Assembly: GCF_026627255.1 (NCBI RefSeq)
Contig: NZ_JAPNLM010000012.1
Span: 1-64,000 of the forward strand
Source of the DNA: Streptomyces antarcticus
Lineage (GTDB): Bacteria; Actinomycetota; Actinomycetes; Streptomycetales; Streptomycetaceae
Direction: 5' to 3'
Length of the DNA stretch: 64,000 nucleotides
Shown here in pieces: positions 43,234-52,339 of this stretch. The notes beneath the pieces were generated by a model. That model was not told where the DNA came from and did not search any database. It saw only the letters and a program-made list of their open reading frames with translations. Position 1 is the first letter of the stretch. Each line of letters begins with the position of its first letter. The translations under genes were made by a program, and so were the position numbers.

Positions 43234-45365
43234 GCAGGGCCGGGGCCCGGGTCGGAGTCGGTACGCGTTTCCGCTACGACGGGGAGACCCTCGAGGTGGT
43301 GGAGATGGTCCCCACCACGGTGGGCAACGAAGTGGCCCTGAAGGACGGCCGGGGACGGATGCTGCGCCTGTCCCTGAACGAGCTGCTGTTCTCCGATCGC
43401 GCGGTCATCATTCCCGACGCCCCCGGCCCAGCGGCAGACGATCCGGAAGAGATCGCCTCAGTGATGCTTGGGCAGCTGAACGACGCAGAGCGGCGGAAGC
43501 TCCATGACCGAGCCGAACACGTCCGCGAGGTCCTGACGGGCTACCGGTCCGGCACCCCAGAACTCGCACGCGACGATGAGCCCAGGCCCGAGTACTCACC
43601 CGCGTTGTCTGCGGAAACCCGGTACACGACGAAGGCCGCAGAGCTCGGAGTGGGCACGCGCACGTTGAAGCGGTGGGTTGCGGAATTCCGGGAGCATGGC
43701 GAGGCCGGGCTCGCACCCAAAAGGGGACCAGCTCGGAAGTCGCAGGTCGGGCTCGATGACCGGTGGGTGGAGACCGCGCTGGAGGTGATGGTCGAGCACA
43801 CCGGGGAGTCGAAGCCCTCGCGCACGATGGTGATCGAGCGGACCCGGGCCCGGGTGATAGCCCGGTTCGGGCCGGAGGTGGTGCCGCAGCCGAGTCGGGC
43901 GACGGCGTTTCGGCTGCTGGTGGAGTTGGAGCGGCGGCATCCGTTGTTCCGGCTGAGCACGAAACGCAACCGGGATATCGCCGATCGGCCGGAGGGCCCG
44001 TACGGGAAGCTGCGGCCAACGCGGCCGGGTGAGTACGTGCTGATGGACTCGACTCGGCTCGATGTGTTCGCGTTCGATCCGTTCACGCTCACGTGGGTCC
44101 AGGCCGAGCTGACGGCCGCGATGGACTGGTACACCCGCTGCATCGTCGGGATCCGGCTCACGCCAGTCTCCACGAAGGCGGTGGACGTCAGCGCGGTGCT
44201 CTTCCAGTCGTTCCGGCCCCGGCCGGCGGGGAAGGACTGGCCGCGGCATGCGGTCTGGCCCGAGCACGGCATTCCCCGCACCGTGCTGGTCGATGTTGAG
44301 GGGGCCGTGGGTCCGGGGCTCGCGTCACCTCCTCTGGTCCCAGAGACCCTGGTCGTGGACCACGGCAAGGTCTACGTCTCGGAGTACCTGACCAGCGTCT
44401 GCCGTCGGATGGGCATTTCGATTCAGCCCGCACGGCTTCGAACGGGACGGGATAAAGGGCCGGTTGAGCGCTATTTCCGCACCCTGCGCGAGGGGCTCTT
44501 GCAAGCTCTGCCGGGCTACAAGGGCCCCGACATCCATTCCCGGGGCGAGAGTCCGGAGGGCGACGCGTTCTTCTTCCTCGACGAACTGGAGGCGATCGTC
44601 CGGGAGTGGACCGCGACGGTCTACCACTGTCGGCCGCATGCGAGTCTGGTCGACCCGGGTCTGCCGGGGCTGAGGATGTCCCCGGCGAAGATGTTCGAGC
44701 ACGGGATGGCCAGGGCCGGCTATATCGAAGCACCCCGGGACCGGGATCTTGGCTTTGAGTTCCTGCAGACGAAGTGGCGCACGATCCAGCACTACGGCGT
44801 CGAGATCGACCGCCGCCGCTATAGCGGGCCCGGCCTGCCCGAGGCGGGTATTCGCAGTCCCTACGACGGTCCAGTCAAGAACGGCTGGCCGTTCCAGGTG
44901 GACCCTGACGACATCGCCCGGATCTACTTCCGTAACCCCACGACCCGTGACTGGCACACCCTGACCTGGGAACACGCGCCGTCGGCGCGGATGCCGCTGA
45001 GCGAGGACGCGCTGGCCTTCGCCCGGCAGCTGGCGGCTTCGAAATACCGCTATCCCGACGACCGCCTCGCCGTCGCAGATCTGCTGGAGCGCTGGAACCT
45101 CGGGCTGGGCACGAGCCTCGTGGAACGGCGCATGGTCTTGCGGCTCTCGCGTGAACAAGCTGCCATCGAACTTCCCCAGACCGCGGAGGAGACCGTCGTC
45201 TCCCTTCCTTCAGTACGCAAAGCCCTTGGGCAGGCCGCAGACCCGGAGGGGCCTTCGGAAGAACTCCCGCCGAAGTCGGTCGAGATGGGCGATGACGACG
45301 AGGCCGATCTGGAAGATCTCTCTGCCGAGGACGGTTTCTACACGGACGCTCTGGAGGACGCGTGA
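43230..45365 (+). CDS. TnsB-like DDE transposase
   Basis: Catalyses 3'-end cleavage and strand transfer. 711 aa of the Mu/Tn7 family. An N-terminal DNA-binding part has an HTH (KAAELGVGTRTLKRWVAEFR). The catalytic triad appears in YVLMDSTRLDV (D about 272), VVDHGKVYVSEYL (D about 376) and KGPVERYFRTLREGL (E about 412), a D-35-E spacing. The acidic C-terminal tail (about 660-711) may contact the next protein. Overlaps its neighbours at both ends by 4 bp, so the tnsABC-tniQ genes form one translationally coupled operon. Confidence 0.92.
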   Translation: MSRAGARVGVGTRFRYDGETLEVVEMVPTTVGNEVALKDGRGRMLRLSLNELLFSDRAVIIPDAPGPAADDPEEIASVMLGQLNDAERRKLHDRAEHVREVLTGYRSGTPELARDDEPRPEYSPALSAETRYTTKAAELGVGTRTLKRWVAEFREHGEAGLAPKRGPARKSQVGLDDRWVETALEVMVEHTGESKPSRTMVIERTRARVIARFGPEVVPQPSRATAFRLLVELERRHPLFRLSTKRNRDIADRPEGPYGKLRPTRPGEYVLMDSTRLDVFAFDPFTLTWVQAELTAAMDWYTRCIVGIRLTPVSTKAVDVSAVLFQSFRPRPAGKDWPRHAVWPEHGIPRTVLVDVEGAVGPGLASPPLVPETLVVDHGKVYVSEYLTSVCRRMGISIQPARLRTGRDKGPVERYFRTLREGLLQALPGYKGPDIHSRGESPEGDAFFFLDELEAIVREWTATVYHCRPHASLVDPGLPGLRMSPAKMFEHGMARAGYIEAPRDRDLGFEFLQTKWRTIQHYGVEIDRRRYSGPGLPEAGIRSPYDGPVKNGWPFQVDPDDIARIYFRNPTTRDWHTLTWEHAPSARMPLSEDALAFARQLAASKYRYPDDRLAVADLLERWNLGLGTSLVERRMVLRLSREQAAIELPQTAEETVVSLPSVRKALGQAADPEGPSEELPPKSVEMGDDDEADLEDLSAEDGFYTDALEDA

Positions 45366-46480
45366 GCGCGGCCGGCCCGCCGGGCTTGGGCAGTCTGGCG
45401 CTCTCGCGAAAGGAGGACTGGAAGGCGTTCGCCGAGACCCCGCGTCGGATACAGCCTGAACTGTTGACCCGCCGCCAGGTGAAGGCCCTGAGCGAAGAGG
45501 CGAGAGGCGAGCGTGACCGGTTGCTGAGGGAGTGGCATGCCAACCTGGGGCCGATCAAGACGCCTCAGCTGGCGGAACTGCACGAGGACTTGTGGGACAT
45601 CGTCGACAGCAACGTTCAGGACGGCGACAAGGCCAAAGGCGCCGTGGCGGTCGATGCTTTCCCCGGACTCGGGAAGACCACCTCGGTGCTGGCCTTCCTC
45701 CGGGAGTTCCATCGCAGGGAGATCGCCGAGCGGGGCCTGTTCACCGACCAAGGGCATGAGCGCCTCCCAGTCTGCCGGGTCGGGCTGACCGGCAATACCG
45801 GGATGAAGGACCTCAACCGATCCCTGCTGGAGTTCTTCGGCCACCCCGGACGGAACCGAGGTACCACCGCGCAGTTCGGTCAGCGGGCCCTGGACTGCGT
45901 GATGTCCTGCGAGGTCCGCCTGCTCGCGCTTGATGATCTCCACTTTTTGAAGTGGAACCAGAAGAACGGCATTGAGGTCAGCAACCACCTCAAGTGGATC
46001 GCCAACGAGTTCCCCGTGACGCTCGTGATGATCGGCGTGGGCCTCGCCGATAAGGGCCTGTTCAGCGAGGGCGACACCAGGCGGGATACGGCACTGGCTC
46101 AGACCGGGCGCCGCACCACCCGGCTGGGCATGCGCCCCTTCACGATCGAGTCCGAGGCAGGACGACGGGAATGGCGGCAGATGCTGCTGGCACTCGAACA
46201 GCGCGTCGTCCTGGCGGACAAGCAGCCCGGCATGCTCGCAGACGACCTCTCCGACTACCTCTTCGCCCGCAGCACCGGCCACATCGGCTCCCTGATGACA
46301 CTAATCAACCGCGGCTGCCAGCGAGCCGTCCGCAGCGGCACCGAATGCCTCACCCGTGACCTGCTCGATCGCGTGAAGAACGACGAGGCATCCGAAGTGG
46401 CCCGCAAGGAACTCGAAGCCGCCCTGGAGAGAAAGCGCCTGACCAGCCGTCCCCGCACCGCACGCAAGAAGGCGGCGTGA
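45362..46480 (+). CDS. TnsC-like AAA+ ATPase
   Basis: ATP-dependent regulator that links the target-recognition protein to the transposase. 372 aa. Walker A DAFPGLGKTTS (about 98-108), Walker B RLLALDDLHFLK (about 183-195), then a sensor-type GHIGSLMTLI motif, as in TnsC/TniB. GTG start overlaps the tnsB stop. The basic C-terminus (KRLTSRPRTARKKAA) may bind DNA. Confidence 0.9.
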   Translation: MSAAGPPGLGSLALSRKEDWKAFAETPRRIQPELLTRRQVKALSEEARGERDRLLREWHANLGPIKTPQLAELHEDLWDIVDSNVQDGDKAKGAVAVDAFPGLGKTTSVLAFLREFHRREIAERGLFTDQGHERLPVCRVGLTGNTGMKDLNRSLLEFFGHPGRNRGTTAQFGQRALDCVMSCEVRLLALDDLHFLKWNQKNGIEVSNHLKWIANEFPVTLVMIGVGLADKGLFSEGDTRRDTALAQTGRRTTRLGMRPFTIESEAGRREWRQMLLALEQRVVLADKQPGMLADDLSDYLFARSTGHIGSLMTLINRGCQRAVRSGTECLTRDLLDRVKNDEASEVARKELEAALERKRLTSRPRTARKKAA

Positions 46481-49119
46481 CTGCGGCCACCCGAACCCTT
46501 CCCGTCCGGCTGGCCCCACTGCCGGGCGAGGCCCTCGACTCCTGGCTGGAAGCACTCGCCCGACGGCTTCACACCCCGCTCGGAGAGGTGTTGCGGCACT
46601 TCGGGATTCCGGCACGACTGCGGCGAGGGAACCGTCTGAAGGGCATCCCGCCGGACTGGACGATCCTCCTCAGCGAGCAGGAGACGATGGCCATCGCGCA
46701 CGCGAGCGGACTCGACCCGCAGGCGATCACCAGCATGACCCTGGCCCACTATGACCAGAGGGCTCTCCGCATCAACTTCGAGCGCCGTCAAGTCAACCGC
46801 TGGGTGCTTTGGGGCCGCGGTGGTGGCTCCCGGTTCTGCCCGGACTGCCTGCGCGACAGCGACGGCCGGTGGCAATTGGCCTGGCGGCTGGGCTGGTCAT
46901 ACGCCTGCGTCCTCCATGGCAGGCTCATGGCGGACTGCTGCCCGGACTGCGGACGCGTTCAACGACAGCGGCCCCGCTCCGGTCGAGTCGTCCCTCTGCC
47001 AGCGATCTGCGGAAACCCACCTGCGGCGCGGGGTGGACCTCGAACAAGCGGCTGCGGATTCGATCTGACCCAGACCCGTACGCTCCAGCTGCACGTCGGG
47101 CATCCCGCGTTCACGGCCCAGGAGCGGCTGCTGGACGTCATCGGGACCGGCACGGCAGCCTTCGGCCCCTACGCGATCAGTCCACAGCCATCCCAGGCGG
47201 CATTGGCTGATGTCCGCGCAATCGGCGGGCGGGTGCTGGCAGATCTTCCGGCACCCGACATCAGGAACCTGGTGCCGGCGGACATTGCCGAGGAGCATTT
47301 CGCCATTGAGCTGGGCTCCCGGCTCGCTCTGCGAGCAAATGACAGGCCCGGCTTCATGGCCCCACCGCGAGCCGCAAGCACGGCTGTCGCGGTAATCACC
47401 GCCCTGCACGTTCTCGAACAGAGCGACTTCCACCGGGCCGGCGAGGCGATTAGGGGCCTGCTGGAGGCGATGCGCGAGGAGCTCTGGCAGATCAGCGCCA
47501 GCAGTATCGATAGCTGGGGACGGGGCCTGACCCCTGTCCTGCAAGGAGTGAACCTGGCAGCCCTCGCCCCCACGCTTCGTCCCAGCGAACAGCTCCGTTA
47601 TCGCACGGTCACGCACATGCCGCGCCGCCCGACGACGGGCCGCGATGAGACACGGCGGGCCCGGAAGATTCCCAGCATCTTCTGGCCTTCCTGGGCCGTG
47701 CGGCTCACTCCATCCGACGGGATCTATCCCCGCGTCCTCGCTCCCGTGCTGGCTGCCTCGCTGCTGATCACCGGTAGCAGGATCACCCTTGAGGACGCGG
47801 CCGAGCACCTCGGAGCGGTCACCGACGGCATCGACATCTCGCGCGTTCTCCAACTGCTGGACGATCAGCCGTACTGGTCGGCCATGGTCACCGCCCTCGT
47901 TCAGCTGGGCGATCACCTCGATGCCACCGATGTCCCCATCGACTACCAGCGGCGGCGCCGCTTGGACTACACCGAGCTGCTGCCACACGAACGCTGGCGA
48001 GAGATCTGCCGCAGCACCGGCACGTCACCCGGCACCGGCCGCCGAGAGACGGTCGTCCGCTGCCAGCTCTTCCAACGCATCAGCGGCCTTCCCGCCGAGT
48101 TCGCTCCCGGTTATGTCCCCGGCAACGAAGCCCAGTTCCGGGCCGAGAGCGTCCGCTATGCCGCCCGGCAGACTCCCGAGCTGGCCCAGGCACTGATGGA
48201 AGAAGCTCGAAACTTCCTCGTTGGTCACCGCATCCACGACGAACCGGTCACGTGGCAGCCGCCCCTGACTCTGCTGACCGGACTCGACCTTCCCGGCCCT
48301 GACCCGGATCAGATCGATGTTCCACGCCTTCACCAGCTCGTCCGCCAGCGCAAGAATCCAATTCAGCACGCAGCCGAACTCTTCACCACGAGTGTCGAGG
48401 CCATCCGACTCGTCCTGGACGAACAGCCGGCTCCCGCACTCCCCCCGACGAAGACTGCGGCCAGGGCGACGGGCCACACACGCTTTAAGGCCCGCCAGGA
48501 GGTGCCGAAGGAGACCTTCACCCGCCTCTACCTTGACGAACACCGCTCACTTCAACAGATCGCTGACCTCATGGGCTTCTCCCGCCCGGTGCTGACCGAA
48601 CTGGCGATGGAGTACGGCATCGCGCTTCGCGCCGGACCGCAGGACTACAAGCCCCGCGGAACCATCGAGCGGGAATGGCTCATGGAGCAGTACGTCGTCC
48701 GACGACGGACCCTGCCGGACATCGCCCGAGAGGCGGGCATGAGTATCGCAAACATTGCCCGCTGGGCGCACATGCACAAGATCCCCCTCCGGCCCCGCGG
48801 CGGTGGAAGCCACGACATCGCACTACGCGTCACCGAGCAGGCGGCCCGCACCCCAGCGATTCTGCGCAAGGCCCTCACCAGTCCCTATGCCTGGCAGCGA
48901 CTCGAACGGTTTGCGGCCGCAGCGTCCTATCCCACAATCGGCGGGGCGGCCCAAGCCCTCGGCATCAACCAGCCGACCCTGGTGATCCAGATCAACCGCT
49001 TGGAACGGGACCTCGGGAAGACTCTGCTTGAGCGTGCGGAACGTGGTCGGGCCATGAAACTGACCCCCTTCGGCAAGAAGGTCGTAGCAGTCGTCAGCAT
49101 CAGGGCGTGTCAGCCCTGA
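46477..49119 (+). CDS. TniQ/TnsD-like target-selection protein with C-terminal LysR-type wHTH
   Basis: 880 aa, much longer than simple TniQ. The N-terminal TniQ domain starts LPVRLAPLPGEALDSWLEAL and has the zinc ribbons FCPDCL (about 121-126) and CCPDCG (about 153-158). HTH segments occur at about 690-720 (SLQQIADLMGFSRPVLTELA) and 745-770 (TLPDIAREAGMSIANIARWA). The final 70 residues read LERFAAAASYPTIGGAAQAL then GINQPTLVIQINRLERDLGK, a LysR-type winged helix. Such long forms choose a specific attachment site, as TnsD does for glmS; the site here is inferred to be linked to dnaB. GTG start overlaps tnsC. Confidence 0.85.
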   Translation: MTAATRTLPVRLAPLPGEALDSWLEALARRLHTPLGEVLRHFGIPARLRRGNRLKGIPPDWTILLSEQETMAIAHASGLDPQAITSMTLAHYDQRALRINFERRQVNRWVLWGRGGGSRFCPDCLRDSDGRWQLAWRLGWSYACVLHGRLMADCCPDCGRVQRQRPRSGRVVPLPAICGNPPAARGGPRTSGCGFDLTQTRTLQLHVGHPAFTAQERLLDVIGTGTAAFGPYAISPQPSQAALADVRAIGGRVLADLPAPDIRNLVPADIAEEHFAIELGSRLALRANDRPGFMAPPRAASTAVAVITALHVLEQSDFHRAGEAIRGLLEAMREELWQISASSIDSWGRGLTPVLQGVNLAALAPTLRPSEQLRYRTVTHMPRRPTTGRDETRRARKIPSIFWPSWAVRLTPSDGIYPRVLAPVLAASLLITGSRITLEDAAEHLGAVTDGIDISRVLQLLDDQPYWSAMVTALVQLGDHLDATDVPIDYQRRRRLDYTELLPHERWREICRSTGTSPGTGRRETVVRCQLFQRISGLPAEFAPGYVPGNEAQFRAESVRYAARQTPELAQALMEEARNFLVGHRIHDEPVTWQPPLTLLTGLDLPGPDPDQIDVPRLHQLVRQRKNPIQHAAELFTTSVEAIRLVLDEQPAPALPPTKTAARATGHTRFKARQEVPKETFTRLYLDEHRSLQQIADLMGFSRPVLTELAMEYGIALRAGPQDYKPRGTIEREWLMEQYVVRRRTLPDIAREAGMSIANIARWAHMHKIPLRPRGGGSHDIALRVTEQAARTPAILRKALTSPYAWQRLERFAAAASYPTIGGAAQALGINQPTLVIQINRLERDLGKTLLERAERGRAMKLTPFGKKVVAVVSIRACQP

Positions 49120-49124
49120 TGCTG
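49095..49124 (+). terminator. Hairpin over the tniQ stop codon
   Basis: CAGCATCAGGGC (49095-49106) and GCCCTGATGCTG (49113-49124), a perfect 12-bp stem with a 6-nt loop; the TGA stop (49117-49119) is in the right arm. Separates the transposition operon from the hsd cargo. Confidence 0.75.
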
Positions 49125-49274
49125 AGCGTCAGCCGCCTCGAACTGCGAGCCGATGTTGTTCTACATGTCGCCAGTTCCTGAGCTTCGCAGCCCATGGACC
49201 AGCCCTGGTTCCCAACCAGTTCCCGACAGAACCGCTGGAAGCCATTGTGGTTCTAGCCAAACTCGGCACGGCTC

Positions 49275-49306
49275 TTGACTTTGTGATGTCACATCACAAA
49301 TATAGC
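49275..49306 (+). promoter_or_regulatory. hsdM promoter with palindromic operator
   Basis: TTGACT (49275-49280), a possible -35, overlaps the perfect palindrome TTTGTGATGT-C-ACATCACAAA whose arms are 10 bp (49280-49300), and TATAGC (49301-49306) is a possible -10 followed by ATG 5 bp later. The spacer with that -10 is 20 bp, so the exact promoter is uncertain. The mRNA would be nearly leaderless. Confidence 0.6.
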
Positions 49307-49310
49307 AAAC

Positions 49311-51137
49311 ATGACATCTGTAGACGTGCCCGCGACACTGCGCACCATCCGGGCCAACCTTGATCTCACCCAGGCAGGCCTAGCGGAGAAGCTCGGCGTC
49401 TCTTTCGCGACCGTCAACCGCTGGGAGGGTGGGAGCAGCGCGCCGCAGAGGGCCCCGATGGCACGCATCCTCGAGGTAGCGGCTGAGGCCGGGGTCGACG
49501 TCGACGACATCGACGCGACCGCAGTCCCAGCACCCACTCGCCGGCGTGGCCGGGTGGCCGCTGCTAACAGCACCAAGCCCATGGAACAGATGCTCTGGGA
49601 TGCCGCTTGCTCCATCCGCGGCGAGAAGGACGCTCCGAGGTTCAAGGACTACCTCCTGCCGTTGCTGTTCTTGAAGCGGCTCTCCGACGTCTTCGACGAC
49701 GAGATTGCCCGCCTGGCAGAGGAGTTTGGTGACCCTGCCGTCGCTTTGGAGATTGCGGAGTCCGACCACAGCCTGCTGCGCTTCTATATCCCGCCCGAGG
49801 CCCGTTGGAGCGTGATCAGTGGGCGCTCGATGTTCGACTGGCCAGTCGATGAGCGTGGCCGGTCGACGGTCCCCCGGGACATCGGGGAACATCTCACCAA
49901 GGCAGTGCGCGGCGTGGTGCGGCACAACCCGGATCTTCCGGGTGTTATCGACATCGTCGACTTCGCCGCCGAGCGCAACGGCGAGCGGGACATTAACCCG
50001 GCCAAGCTGCGCGGGGTCGTCGAAACCTTTTCCGACCCGCGCTACCGCCTTGGCCTGGCTGATGTGCAGCCCGACTTCCTGGGGCGGGCCTACGAATACC
50101 TCCTGCGGAAGTTTGCTGAGGGCTCTGGCCAGAGTGCTGGCGAGTTCTTCACGCCGACCGAGGTCGGCTTCCTGATGGCCAACATCCTCCGTCCTAGGCC
50201 GGGAGATACCTGTCACGACTACGCCTGCGGATCAGGTGGGCTCCTGATCAAGCTACAGCTCGTCGCTAGGGAGCTTGACCCGACCGGCAAGGTGCCGCTC
50301 AAGATGTACGGCCAGGAGCTCCAGGCCGAGAGCTACGCCGTGGCCCGGATGAACACGATCATTCACGACATGGACGTCGACCTGCAGCGCGGTGACACCA
50401 TGATCAATCCCAAATTCCGGGATGCCTCCGGTTCTCTGAAGCGCTTCGACATCGTGGTGGCGAACCCGATGTGGAACCAGCCCTTCGACCCAGGGCTGTT
50501 CACCGACGACCCGTTCGACCGATTCATGAAGTCGGGCGGCGCAACGTCAGGCAGGGGCGACTGGTCATGGCTACAGCACACCATTGCCACGATGAATGAC
50601 GGTGGGCGCGCTGCGGTTGTCCTCGACACCGGTGCAGCCACCCGCGGTTCCGGTGCTAAGAACGAGGACAAGGAGCGCAACGTCCGGAAGTGGTTCGTCG
50701 ATTGTGATCTGGTCGAAGGCGTAATCCTCCTCCCGGAGAACCTCTTCTACAACACGTCGGCCGCAGGCCTGATCATTGTGCTCAACAAGCGCAAGCCGGC
50801 CAGCCGCAAGAACAAGGTCGTCCTGATCAACGCCAGCCGCCGCTACATCAAGGGCAAGCCCAAGAACCACCTCAGCGAGGAGGACATCAAGGAGCTGACT
50901 ACGCTCTTCACCGCGGGTGAGCCCGTCGACGGCGAGGTCGCCGTAGTTGACCTTGGGGACATCGTGGAGGCCGATTACAACCTGAGTCCAAGTCGGTGGG
51001 TACGTCGGGCCGATGACCGGGAGCATCGCACCATCGCCGAGTTGCTTGGCGAGCTACAACTGCTCCACGACCAGGACAACGACTTGACCGCTCAGATGCT
51101 CGTCGCGCTACGTCCGCTCGCGGAGGTCAAGGCATGA
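49311..51137 (+). CDS. hsdM: Type I restriction-modification methyltransferase HsdM with N-terminal HTH
   Basis: N6-adenine methyltransferase subunit. 608 aa. Residues 1-60 form an XRE-type HTH (IRANLDLTQAGLAEKLGVSF, then TVNRWEGG), unusual for HsdM. The HsdM N-terminal helical domain is about 88-200, the SAM motif DYACGSGGLL about 303-312, and the catalytic NPMW about 384-387 (family usual NPPF/Y/W). ATG 49311 follows a palindrome (49280-49300) that the HTH may bind. Overlaps hsdS by 4 bp. Confidence 0.93.
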   Translation: MTSVDVPATLRTIRANLDLTQAGLAEKLGVSFATVNRWEGGSSAPQRAPMARILEVAAEAGVDVDDIDATAVPAPTRRRGRVAAANSTKPMEQMLWDAACSIRGEKDAPRFKDYLLPLLFLKRLSDVFDDEIARLAEEFGDPAVALEIAESDHSLLRFYIPPEARWSVISGRSMFDWPVDERGRSTVPRDIGEHLTKAVRGVVRHNPDLPGVIDIVDFAAERNGERDINPAKLRGVVETFSDPRYRLGLADVQPDFLGRAYEYLLRKFAEGSGQSAGEFFTPTEVGFLMANILRPRPGDTCHDYACGSGGLLIKLQLVARELDPTGKVPLKMYGQELQAESYAVARMNTIIHDMDVDLQRGDTMINPKFRDASGSLKRFDIVVANPMWNQPFDPGLFTDDPFDRFMKSGGATSGRGDWSWLQHTIATMNDGGRAAVVLDTGAATRGSGAKNEDKERNVRKWFVDCDLVEGVILLPENLFYNTSAAGLIIVLNKRKPASRKNKVVLINASRRYIKGKPKNHLSEEDIKELTTLFTAGEPVDGEVAVVDLGDIVEADYNLSPSRWVRRADDREHRTIAELLGELQLLHDQDNDLTAQMLVALRPLAEVKA

Positions 51138-52339
51138 CCGGCAACTGGAAGACGGAGACCGTCGAAGCGTGCCTACAGCGGATCACCCTGCCCCGCGTCA
51201 AGCTTCCGACGAGCTCCTACAAGCAGTCAGGTAAGTACCCAATCATCGATCAGAGCCAGGCCGACATCGCAGGTTGGACTGACGGTGAAGACGGCGTCAT
51301 CGACGAGCAGTTGCCGTTGATCGTCTTCGGCGACCACTCCCGCACGCTGAAGTACATCGACACGCCTTTCGTGCGTGGTGCTGACGGTACCCAGATCCTC
51401 AAGCCGCGCTTGGGCATCGACCCGCTGTTCTTCTTCTACGCTCTCCGTTCGATCAACTTGGAGAGCCGCGGGTACAACCGCCACTTCACAATTCTAAAGG
51501 AGCAGTTGGTACCCGTACCGGAACAGTCCGACCAGGTACGGATCGCTCAGGCGCTGAAGCAGGTCGAAGACGGTATTCGCCTTCAGGAGCGAAAGGCTGC
51601 CACTCTCAAGGAGCTCAAGGGTGTCGCTCTCCATGAGTTGTTTGCCCGTGGTGTGCGTGGCGAGCCCCAGAAGGAAACGGAGTTCGGCCAGGTTCCGGAG
51701 GGTTGGGTCGTCGAGGAACTCGGTGACTCGCACACCGTGCAGACTGGTGGGACCCCGTCCCGCCGTGACTCGCGGTACTGGGATGGTGGCACCATTCCGT
51801 GGGTGAAGACGGCCGAGGTGTCGTACTCGACGATCACAGAGACCTCTGAACACATCACGGTTGCTGCCCTGAAAGAAACGAGCGTCAAGCTCTTTCCTGC
51901 CGGCACGCTGCTGCTCGCTATGTACGGCCAAGGAGTCACGCGCGGGAAAGTTGGCAAACTTGGGACCGAGGCAACTTGTAACCAGGCCTGCGCCGCTCTC
52001 CGCTGCCCTGACGGGAGCGTCGCCCCTGACTACCTCTACTACTTCCTCGAGTGGCAATACGAGAACATCCGCGCCCGGGCGCACGGTGGCCAGCAGCAGA
52101 ACCTCAGCCTCGATATTGTACGGACGATTCCGATCGCGTACCCCCGTGACCTTAACCAACAGCAGGAGATCGCGGCGCTGCTTAAGACGATTGACCAGAA
52201 TCGTGAGTTGCAGCGCGCCAAGCTGGAGCTTCTCAAGGAACTGTTTGACCGCATGCTCCACGACCTGATGACCGGAAATATCACGGTCGACGACCTGTTC
52301 GTCCCGATTGGTCTGCTGCCCGAGGGGAACGCTGAATGA
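51134..52339 (+). CDS. hsdS: Type I restriction-modification specificity subunit HsdS
   Basis: Reads the bipartite DNA target for HsdM and HsdR. 401 aa with two target-recognition domains, each followed by a coiled-coil conserved region: the first ends around ERKAATLKELKGVALHELF (about 155-175), the second opens GQVPEGWVVEELGDS and ends LLKELFDRMLHDLMTG. The specificity cannot be deduced. Starts ATG overlapping hsdM and stops overlapping hsdR. Confidence 0.93.
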   Translation: MTGNWKTETVEACLQRITLPRVKLPTSSYKQSGKYPIIDQSQADIAGWTDGEDGVIDEQLPLIVFGDHSRTLKYIDTPFVRGADGTQILKPRLGIDPLFFFYALRSINLESRGYNRHFTILKEQLVPVPEQSDQVRIAQALKQVEDGIRLQERKAATLKELKGVALHELFARGVRGEPQKETEFGQVPEGWVVEELGDSHTVQTGGTPSRRDSRYWDGGTIPWVKTAEVSYSTITETSEHITVAALKETSVKLFPAGTLLLAMYGQGVTRGKVGKLGTEATCNQACAALRCPDGSVAPDYLYYFLEWQYENIRARAHGGQQQNLSLDIVRTIPIAYPRDLNQQQEIAALLKTIDQNRELQRAKLELLKELFDRMLHDLMTGNITVDDLFVPIGLLPEGNAE

